From the NCBI GenBank assembly GCA_900548595.1, contig URLB01000111.1:1-6416 (forward strand): a stretch of DNA of 6,416 nt, written 5' to 3'. Under the pieces are notes generated by a model, which did no database searches, was not told where the DNA came from, and saw only the letters and a list, made by a program, of their open reading frames with translations. Each line of letters begins with the position of its first letter. Within the stretch, counting starts at the first letter, position 1. Position numbers and translations under genes: made by a program. Origin of the DNA: an uncultured Eubacteriales bacterium (lineage in GTDB: Bacteria > Bacillota > Clostridia > Lachnospirales > Anaerotignaceae). Shown here one piece after another: positions 1-4,286 of the stretch.

Positions 1-1148
1 ACTCTGACACAGAGGCAGTTCTTGCAAAGGGTCTTTGCGAGAGAATCGGTATCGACGGTGTTCTTAAGCATGAACCCGACGGTAAGGAAAAGTTTGTATC
101 AAACGATCCTCTTCCCGACCATGCAACAGCTGTTAAGGCCGTTATGGACGCTCTTGTTGACGCTGACCACGGCGTAATAGGTTCTACACTTGAAATAGGC
201 GCGGTAGGACATCGTGTAGTACACGGCGGAGAGTATTTCGCAAGCTCTGTATTAATTACAGAAGAAGTAAAAGAAGCTTTAAGAAAATGTATAGATCTTG
301 CTCCTCTTCATAACCCTGCAAATATTATCGGTATTGAAGCTTGCGAAAAGCTTATGCCCGGAATACCTCAGGTTGGTGTATTTGATACAGCTTTCCATCA
401 GACAATGCCCGAAAAAGCATACCTTTACGCTCTTCCTTATGAATATTATGAAAAATACAAAGTTCGTAAATACGGTTTCCACGGAACAAGCCACAGATTT
501 GTTTCTCAGGAATGTGCAAAACTTATGGGAAGACCTATCGAAGAACTTAAGATTGTTACATGCCATCTCGGAAACGGCGCCAGCATTTGTGCCGTAAGAA
601 AAGGAATCTCAGTAGACACATCAATGGGCTTCACACCACTTGACGGTCTTGCAATGGGAACAAGAAGCGGTAGCGTAGACCCTGCTGCTGTTCTTTACAT
701 CATGAAGAAGGAAAACCTTACAATTGACCAGATGGATCATGTTCTTAATAAAGAATCAGGCGTTCTCGGTATATCAGGCGTTTCAAGCGACTTCCGTGAT
801 ATCGAGGCTGCCGAGGGAGAAGGAAATGCAAGAGCAACATCAGCTATTGACCTTTTCGCTTACCGTGTTGCAAAGACAATCGGCGAATATGTAACAGCTA
901 TGAAGGGTGTTGACGCTATCGTATTTACAGCAGGTCTTGGTGAAAACAGCGCAACAATGAGACAGGTTATCTGCGATTACCTCAGATACCTCGGAATCGA
1001 GCTTGACTCATACAGCAACAGCCAGAGAGGAAAAGCTATTGAAATAACAACAAAACAGTCAAGAGTACAGGTATTCGTTATCCCTACAAACGAGGAACTT
1101 GTTATCGCAAGAGATACAAAGGAAATCGTTGAAGCTCTTAAGAAATAA
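1..1148 (+). CDS. ackA: Acetate kinase, 5'-truncated by window edge
   Basis: Acetate kinase interconverts acetate + ATP and acetyl phosphate + ADP in the cytoplasm; in fermenting anaerobes it works with phosphotransacetylase to make ATP. The reading frame is open from the window edge (first whole codon at base 3) and gives 381 residues. The ATG at 144 is internal, because the upstream codons already read as AckA. If 20 residues are missing, the visible motifs fall on the published Methanosarcina numbering: Arg91 in HRVVHGGE, Asp148 in FDTAFHQTMP, His180 in YGFHGTSH, Asn211 in LGNGAS, Arg241 in MGTRSG and Glu384 in TNEELVIARDT. That implies a full length of about 401 aa, normal for the family. 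All these catalytic or binding residues are intact. Ile codons are mostly ATC/ATT, unlike the ATA-rich genes downstream, which suggests high expression. A pta gene may lie upstream, outside the window. Confidence 0.98.
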   Translation, partial: SDTEAVLAKGLCERIGIDGVLKHEPDGKEKFVSNDPLPDHATAVKAVMDALVDADHGVIGSTLEIGAVGHRVVHGGEYFASSVLITEEVKEALRKCIDLAPLHNPANIIGIEACEKLMPGIPQVGVFDTAFHQTMPEKAYLYALPYEYYEKYKVRKYGFHGTSHRFVSQECAKLMGRPIEELKIVTCHLGNGASICAVRKGISVDTSMGFTPLDGLAMGTRSGSVDPAAVLYIMKKENLTIDQMDHVLNKESGVLGISGVSSDFRDIEAAEGEGNARATSAIDLFAYRVAKTIGEYVTAMKGVDAIVFTAGLGENSATMRQVICDYLRYLGIELDSYSNSQRGKAIEITTKQSRVQVFVIPTNEELVIARDTKEIVEALKK

Positions 1149-1175
1149 TTTGTTTATTAATTAAAAAAGCCTAGT

Positions 1176-1204
1176 AAAGAGAGGGTTTTAAAAACTCTCT
1201 CTTT
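1176..1204 (+). terminator. Hairpin after ackA, probable terminator
   Basis: AAAGAGAG (1176-1183) pairs perfectly with CTCTCTTT (1197-1204). Inner pairs (one G-U, one G-C, three A-T) extend the stem to about 13 bp around a 3-base loop at 1189-1191. It begins 27 bases after the ackA stop and ends before the next promoter, as expected of a transcript end. The weak point is the lack of a T-run after the stem (only TTT, within the arm), so termination may be inefficient. Confidence 0.55.
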
Positions 1205-1239
1205 GCAATTGATTTAAGTTACAAATTAAAAATTTTTGA

Positions 1240-1268
1240 TTGACAAATTTTTATGTTATTAGTATAAT
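1240..1268 (+). promoter_or_regulatory. Perfect-consensus sigma-70/SigA promoter for the YceD–rnc operon
   Basis: TTGACA (1240-1245), a 17-base spacer, then TATAAT (1263-1268): both hexamers and the spacing match the housekeeping consensus exactly. Transcription should start near 1275, leaving a leader of only about 29 bases before the ATG at 1304. The position, between the ackA hairpin and the YceD-family gene, fits the promoter of the ribosome/lipid operon. A strong promoter suits rpmF, whose product is needed at ribosome stoichiometry. Confidence 0.9.
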
Positions 1269-1303
1269 TGATAAAGTATGACTTGCAGGGGTGATTAATA
1301 ATT

Positions 1304-1807
1304 ATGAATATTAACATTTCCGCTGTTTCGGGCAGACGGGAGGCCAGGTTTTCTTTCAGCTTTAATGAAAGGATTGAGGAGGTCGATTGTCGCGATGGGG
1401 CGGTTTTCGTAACGCCTGTTAGTCTTGAGGGAGAAGTAATTAAGGACGGAGATATATACTATATTGACGGAGCAGGTTCTGTTGACATGGATATACCGTG
1501 CGATAGGTGCTTGACGCCGGTCAGGGTTTCCGTTGACTTCAAACTGAATGAAAAATTCAGCAGCAATGCAAGTTATGACGAAGAGATAGAAACTTTTTCG
1601 GGAGATTCTATAGACCTTACATCAACTGTATTCAGGAATATATTGGCAGCTATGCCAATGAAGGTTGTATGCAGCGATGACTGCAAAGGCTTATGCCCTG
1701 TATGCGGACAAAATCTTAATGTAAAAGATTGTGGCTGCGATACGACGTATATAGATCCAAGGTTTGAAAGTTTACGTTCTCTTCTCAAATTCGATGAGGA
1801 GGTGTAA
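1304..1807 (+). CDS. YceD/DUF177 family protein (23S rRNA accumulation protein)
   Basis: The product is 167 aa, normal for the DUF177/YceD family. In E. coli and plants, members are genetically linked to 23S rRNA accumulation, and the gene usually sits directly upstream of rpmF, as here; the molecular mechanism is unsettled. Visible features are a beta-rich N-terminal half, a PCDRCL motif (Cys66, Cys69), an acidic stretch around residues 92-103, and a C-terminal cysteine cluster CKGLCPVCGQNLN followed by DCGC (Cys123, 127, 131, 134, 143, 145). The CxxC pairs suggest metal, probably zinc, binding; that is inference. The ATG is preceded by AGGGGTGA (1287-1294) at good spacing and is the first gene after the operon promoter. 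Six bases separate its stop from rpmF. The assignment rests on motifs and context. The function in this organism is untested. Confidence 0.92.
   Translation: MNINISAVSGRREARFSFSFNERIEEVDCRDGAVFVTPVSLEGEVIKDGDIYYIDGAGSVDMDIPCDRCLTPVRVSVDFKLNEKFSSNASYDEEIETFSGDSIDLTSTVFRNILAAMPMKVVCSDDCKGLCPVCGQNLNVKDCGCDTTYIDPRFESLRSLLKFDEEV
1797..1804 (+). promoter_or_regulatory. Strong rpmF ribosome binding site inside the YceD gene end
   Basis: AGGAGGTG, an almost full anti-16S match, is formed by the last codons of the YceD-family gene (Glu-Glu-Val) just before its TAA. Nine bases separate it from the rpmF ATG at 1814. It fixes the rpmF start, and it means ribosomes finishing YceD pass directly over the rpmF initiation site, so the two may be translationally coupled. 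Confidence 0.85.
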
Positions 1808-1813
1808 AGAGAA

Positions 1814-1993
1814 ATGGCAGTACCCAAAGGAAGAGTCTCAAAATCAAAAAAAGGTAAAAGAAAAGCAGCTACATGGAAGATTGCGACACCTACACTTGTA
1901 CAGTGCAGCAAATGCGGCGAATTAATGGTGCCCCACCATGTTTGTAAAGCATGCGGCTCATATAACAAAAAGGTTGTTACACCTGTAGACTAA
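1814..1993 (+). CDS. rpmF: 50S ribosomal protein L32 (bL32)
   Basis: This 59-aa gene encodes bL32, a small protein of the large ribosomal subunit. The N-terminus MAVPKGRVSKSKKGKRKA is the family's typical basic tail, which contacts 23S rRNA. It is followed by the conserved Trp21 and by a four-cysteine zinc ribbon, CSKC (Cys31, Cys34) and CKAC (Cys44, Cys47), with the usual nine-residue gap between pairs. This is therefore the zinc-containing form rather than a cysteine-lacking, zinc-independent paralogue. The length and C-terminus are normal. It lies 6 bases after the YceD-family gene, with a strong ribosome binding site embedded in that gene's end, and is followed by a terminator-like hairpin. 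High expression is expected from the consensus operon promoter and that ribosome binding site. Confidence 0.98.
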   Translation: MAVPKGRVSKSKKGKRKAATWKIATPTLVQCSKCGELMVPHHVCKACGSYNKKVVTPVD

Positions 1994-2003
1994 TTATAAA
2001 CCT

Positions 2004-2034
2004 TAAGGCAGCTGTTATTGGCTGCCTTATTTTG
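2004..2034 (+). terminator. Terminator-like hairpin between rpmF and plsX
   Basis: TAAGGCAGC (2004-2012) pairs perfectly with GCTGCCTTA (2021-2029) around an 8-base loop, followed by TTTT and then the T-rich GTTCTT. This has the form of an intrinsic terminator with a 9-bp stem and a short T-tract. I see no good promoter between it and plsX, so it probably terminates only partly: it would set high output of YceD/L32 and lower read-through into plsX–acpP–rnc. A role in protecting the rpmF mRNA 3' end is also possible. Confidence 0.75.
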
Positions 2035-2050
2035 TTCTTAAAAATATTAA

Positions 2051-2058
2051 AGAGGTGA
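2051..2058 (+). promoter_or_regulatory. Ribosome binding site supporting the TTG start of plsX
   Basis: AGAGGTGA lies six bases before the TTG at 2065. No ATG or GTG exists at this point, and the conserved PlsX N-terminus (DAMGGDNAP) begins a few codons later, so the site decides for the rare TTG start. Confidence 0.8.
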
Positions 2059-2064
2059 AAGTAC

Positions 2065-3060
2065 TTGGAAGGAAATATAGTTGTCGCTATAGATGCCATG
2101 GGAGGAGACAACGCACCCTTTGAAATAGTAAAGGGAGTTGTTGAGGCTGTAAAGCTTTATCCTGTAAAAGTGCTTCTTGTAGGAAAAGAAGATATTGTAA
2201 ATAAGGAACTTTCATCATATTCCTATGAAAAAGAAAGTATAGATGTAATAAACGCAGACGAAGTTATAGGAACGGACGAGGCTCCTACAGAGGCTATAAG
2301 GAAAAAGAAAAATTCATCTATGATGGTCGGTCTTACGCTTGTTAAGGAAAAGAAAGCGTCTGCATTTATTTCCGCAGGAAGTACAGGAGCAATATTTGTC
2401 GGCGGAACTGTTACTGTGGGAAGAATAAAAGGAATAGATAGGCCGGCTCTTGCCACATGCCTGCCTACGCTTAAAGGATTTTCGCTTCTGCTGGACAGCG
2501 GAGCTAATGTAGACTGTAAGCCGCAGTATCTGGAGCAGTTTGCAAAAATGGGTTCTGTATATGCGGAAACTGTACTCGGAATGAAAAATCCTACGGTAGG
2601 ACTTGCAAATATAGGCGTTGAGAAAGAAAAAGGAAATATGCTTGTTAAGGAAGTTTATGAAATGCTTGAGAAATCAGATCTTAACTTTATCGGAAACGCC
2701 GAAATAGTTGACATTCCAAGCGGAGTAGCGGACATAATAGTATGCGACGGATTTGTCGGAAACACTATACTTAAGCTGTCGGAAGGACTCAGCAAATCAC
2801 TGCTTACGATTATAAAGGGAGAAATTACAAAGGGCCCTTATAAATTGGCTGCTGCCGCACTTAAAAAGCCTTTTTCCAACATTAAAAAGTCCTTTGATTC
2901 GGATCAGGTAGGAGGGGCTCCGTATATCGGCCTTAAATCCCTTGTTATGAAGATGCACGGAAGCTGTAAATCTCCGGCGGTTGTGAACTGTGTAAAGAGC
3001 GCAATAAACTTCATTGAAAATGATACAGTTGCCAAAATCGAAAAATTGATACAGGAATAA
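2065..3060 (+). CDS. plsX: Phosphate acyltransferase PlsX (acyl-ACP:phosphate acyltransferase)
   Basis: PlsX converts acyl-ACP and phosphate to acyl phosphate, the acyl donor for PlsY, at the first committed step of phospholipid synthesis; it is a soluble enzyme that associates with the membrane surface. The 331-aa length is normal. Family motifs appear in order: DAMGGDNAP near the N-terminus, GTDEAPTEAIRKKKNSSM at about 70, SAGSTGAIFVGGT at about 103, RPALATCLP, LLDSGANVDCKP, NIGVEKEKGN, VCDGFVGNTILK, and GGAPYIGLKSLVMKMHGSCK near the C-terminus. No key motif is missing. Translation starts at TTG, fixed by AGAGGTGA at 2051-2058. acpP, encoding its substrate carrier, follows after 14 bases; fabD and fabG, often inserted here in Bacillus-type operons, are absent. 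Ile codons are ATA-dominated. Confidence 0.98.
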   Translation: MEGNIVVAIDAMGGDNAPFEIVKGVVEAVKLYPVKVLLVGKEDIVNKELSSYSYEKESIDVINADEVIGTDEAPTEAIRKKKNSSMMVGLTLVKEKKASAFISAGSTGAIFVGGTVTVGRIKGIDRPALATCLPTLKGFSLLLDSGANVDCKPQYLEQFAKMGSVYAETVLGMKNPTVGLANIGVEKEKGNMLVKEVYEMLEKSDLNFIGNAEIVDIPSGVADIIVCDGFVGNTILKLSEGLSKSLLTIIKGEITKGPYKLAAAALKKPFSNIKKSFDSDQVGGAPYIGLKSLVMKMHGSCKSPAVVNCVKSAINFIENDTVAKIEKLIQE

Positions 3061-3074
3061 AAGGAGAGAACTTT

Positions 3075-3305
3075 ATGGAAACATCAACTGTTATTGATAT
3101 AATTGCCGAGCAGCTCGGTATTTCATCTGATGAGATAACCGAGGATACTTCTTTTGCGGATCTCGGAGCGGATTCCTTTGACCTTTTTCAGGTAATATCC
3201 GCATTGGAAGAAGAGTTTGAAATTACATTTAATACAGATGATACGGATAAAATAAAAACTGTAAAAGACGCTATTGACTATATTAACGAATTAGTTGCGG
3301 AGTAA
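3075..3305 (+). CDS. acpP: Acyl carrier protein with variant DSFD phosphopantetheine motif
   Basis: The product is a 76-aa acidic acyl carrier protein, normal in length. It carries growing fatty acyl chains on a 4'-phosphopantetheine arm and hands them to fatty-acid synthase enzymes and PlsX. The attachment site is Ser34 in DLGADSFD. The usual motif is DSLD, so the residue after the serine is Phe rather than Leu. The recognition helix that follows reads LFQVISALEEEFEI: aligned to E. coli ACP, Gln39 replaces Glu41 and Ser42 replaces Met44. The C-terminal KTVKDAIDYINELV is typical. The ATG has AAGGAGAG upstream (3061-3068). The gene sits 14 bases after plsX and 2 bases before rnc, so it is surely co-transcribed. 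The plsX–acpP–rnc context argues for the primary fatty-acid ACP. The sequence differences leave a modest chance of a specialised carrier. Confidence 0.93.
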   Translation: METSTVIDIIAEQLGISSDEITEDTSFADLGADSFDLFQVISALEEEFEITFNTDDTDKIKTVKDAIDYINELVAE

Positions 3306-3307
3306 AG

Positions 3308-4006
3308 ATGAATAATAATTTGGAGCAGTTTCAGAATATAATAGGATACAAATTTAAAGATATAAATCTATTGAAAAAAGCTTTTACACACAGCTCTTAC
3401 GCAAACGAAAAGCATATGGAGAAATACTATAACAATGAGCGATTGGAGTTTTTAGGAGACGCTGTGCTAGAACTGGTTATCAGTGATTTTATTTATAAAA
3501 ATTATCCGCATATGCCCGAGGGTGAACTTACAAAGCTTAGAGCCGGCACGGTATGTGAAGGGAGTCTTGCCGAAAGAGCCAGAGAAATCGGTATAAGTGA
3601 TTTTATAATGCTCGGAAAAGGCGAAGAAACAACAGGCGGACGTTATAGAGAGTCCATATTGGCCGACGCTTTTGAAGCGGTTATAGGAGCAGTTTATCTT
3701 GACGGAGGAATTGAGCCGGCAAGGGCTCATATTTTAAGACAGCTTGAGAATACTGTAGGCAAGATAAGGCTTACGCTCAACATAATCGATTGTAAAACAA
3801 GACTTCAGGAAGAAATTCAGAAACACAGTAAAGAGCCGATACATTATGAAATAATCGGCGAAACGGGACCGGATCATAATAAATTGTTTCAAGCGGCTGT
3901 AAGCCATGAAGGCAATTTACTCGGCAAAGGTATCGGAAAAAGCAAAAAGGAAGCGGAACAGTCTGCCGCTCTCGACGCGCTCAGAGCGATGAAAATTATA
4001 AAATGA
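3308..4006 (+). CDS. rnc: Ribonuclease III
   Basis: RNase III is a homodimeric, Mg-dependent endonuclease that cuts double-stranded RNA; it processes the 30S rRNA precursor, many mRNAs and antisense duplexes. The 232-aa product has the standard two domains. The catalytic domain (about 1-150) contains the signature NERLEFLGDAVLEL, with the active-site acids expected at Glu44, Glu47, Asp51, Asp120 (ESILADAFEA) and Glu123. The double-stranded RNA-binding domain (about 160-230) includes CKTRLQEEIQK and ends in KSKKEAEQSAALDAL. All catalytic residues are present. The ATG lies 2 bases after the acpP stop and uses GGAG at 3299-3302, partly inside acpP, so translation is probably coupled. It is the last gene of the operon and is followed by a strong terminator. 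The smc–ftsY genes that often follow rnc in Firmicutes are not here. Confidence 0.98.
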   Translation: MNNNLEQFQNIIGYKFKDINLLKKAFTHSSYANEKHMEKYYNNERLEFLGDAVLELVISDFIYKNYPHMPEGELTKLRAGTVCEGSLAERAREIGISDFIMLGKGEETTGGRYRESILADAFEAVIGAVYLDGGIEPARAHILRQLENTVGKIRLTLNIIDCKTRLQEEIQKHSKEPIHYEIIGETGPDHNKLFQAAVSHEGNLLGKGIGKSKKEAEQSAALDALRAMKIIK

Positions 4007-4014
4007 TAAGACTG

Positions 4015-4059
4015 ACAGCCCTTTCAGCCAAAATGGTTTGACTGAAAGGGCTGTTTTTT
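4015..4059 (+). terminator. Strong intrinsic terminator of the YceD–rnc operon
   Basis: ACAGCCCTTTCAG (4015-4027) and CTGAAAGGGCTGT (4042-4054) form a perfect 13-bp stem. One C/A mismatch and four further pairs close a 4-base loop (4033-4036). A run of six T's (4054-4059) follows. It begins nine bases after the rnc stop. This is a textbook rho-independent terminator on the + strand only; the opposite side has no T-run. Its 3' half also contains the -35 box of a candidate promoter. Confidence 0.95.
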
Positions 4060-4066
4060 GTATAAT
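4038..4066 (+). promoter_or_regulatory. Near-consensus promoter overlapping the rnc terminator, probable uvrBA promoter
   Basis: TTGACT (4038-4043), a 17-base spacer, then TATAAT (4061-4066) match the SigA consensus at 11 of 12 positions with ideal spacing. The -35 box lies in the terminator loop and 3' arm, and the -10 box sits two bases after the T-run. Transcription would start near 4073 and give uvrB a leader of about 214 bases. The match could be partly fortuitous, because the T-rich terminator supplies some of it. Another weaker option is TTGTAT (4096-4101), 17 bases, TATACT (4119-4124). Confidence 0.6.
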
Positions 4067-4084
4067 ACAATATTGAAAAAAATC

Positions 4085-4098
4085 GGAACAAATGTTTG
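4085..4098 (+). promoter_or_regulatory. LexA/SOS-box-like operator upstream of uvrB
   Basis: GGAACAAATGTTTG contains the dyad core GAAC-N4-GTTT and matches the Gram-positive LexA consensus (CGAACATATGTTCG, as I recall it) at 11 of 14 positions. uvrB and uvrA belong to the SOS regulon in many bacteria, including Bacillus. The box would lie at about +13 to +26 of the promoter whose -10 is at 4061-4066, or would overlap the -35 of the weaker candidate at 4096-4124. Either position could allow repression. It lies about 190 bases upstream of the uvrB start, and I found no second box. Confidence 0.55.
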
Positions 4099-4273
4099 TA
4101 TAAAAATAATGGATACTATATACTTTATAATATTTATGTGATATACTTTTAAGACAGTTAGTTGAGTTTACTTGTTTTTGCTGATTTTATCAGGGATTTG
4201 TTTTATAAAAATGAGTATAAAAAACCAATCATACATTCCCGTATAATATGATTTCTGTTTATTTTTTTGTGGC

Positions 4274-4279
4274 AGGAGG
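4274..4279 (+). promoter_or_regulatory. Ribosome binding site fixing the GTG start of uvrB
   Basis: AGGAGG lies seven bases before GTG at 4287. It rules out the longer in-frame ATG at 4248, which has no ribosome binding site and would add 13 hydrophobic residues not found in UvrB proteins. Confidence 0.9.
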
Positions 4280-4286
4280 CTTAGTT

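Noticed and set aside
144..146. ATG at 144 as the ackA start
   Set aside because: The frame is open and reads as AckA from base 3, and catalytic residue numbering fits a protein missing only about 20 residues at the window edge.
1259..1276. FapR operator over the -10 of the operon promoter
   Set aside because: Only the left half TTAGTA matches the FapR consensus as I recall it; the right half is poor, about 9 of 17 overall, which is expected by chance in AT-rich DNA.
1573..1968. Minus-strand open frames, the longest 131 aa opposite the YceD and rpmF genes
   Set aside because: They lie over well-identified + strand genes, lack ribosome binding sites and recognisable motifs, and their composition is that of antisense shadows.
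1974..2000. Promoter for plsX inside the rpmF end (TTGTTA and TATAAA)
   Set aside because: The spacing is about 15 bases, the -35 is weak, and transcripts would still have to pass the hairpin at 2004-2029.
3967..3988. Hairpin CGCTCT/AGAGCG at the rnc 3' end
   Set aside because: Only 6 bp with a 10-base loop, wholly within coding sequence; it adds nothing to the strong terminator that follows.
4073..4104. Promoter TTGAAA (4073-4078) with TATAAA (4099-4104) flanking the SOS-like box
   Set aside because: The spacer is 20 bases, too long for a normal housekeeping promoter, although the arrangement with the operator in the spacer is attractive.
4181..4193. Small dyad CTGAT-TTT-ATCAG in the uvrB leader
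   Set aside because: A 5-bp AT-rich stem with no T-run or recognisable aptamer; not enough to call a riboswitch or terminator.
4248..4286. Upstream ATG at 4248 as the uvrB start
   Set aside because: It has no ribosome binding site and adds 13 hydrophobic residues foreign to UvrB. The GTG at 4287 has AGGAGG at ideal spacing and gives standard UvrB numbering.
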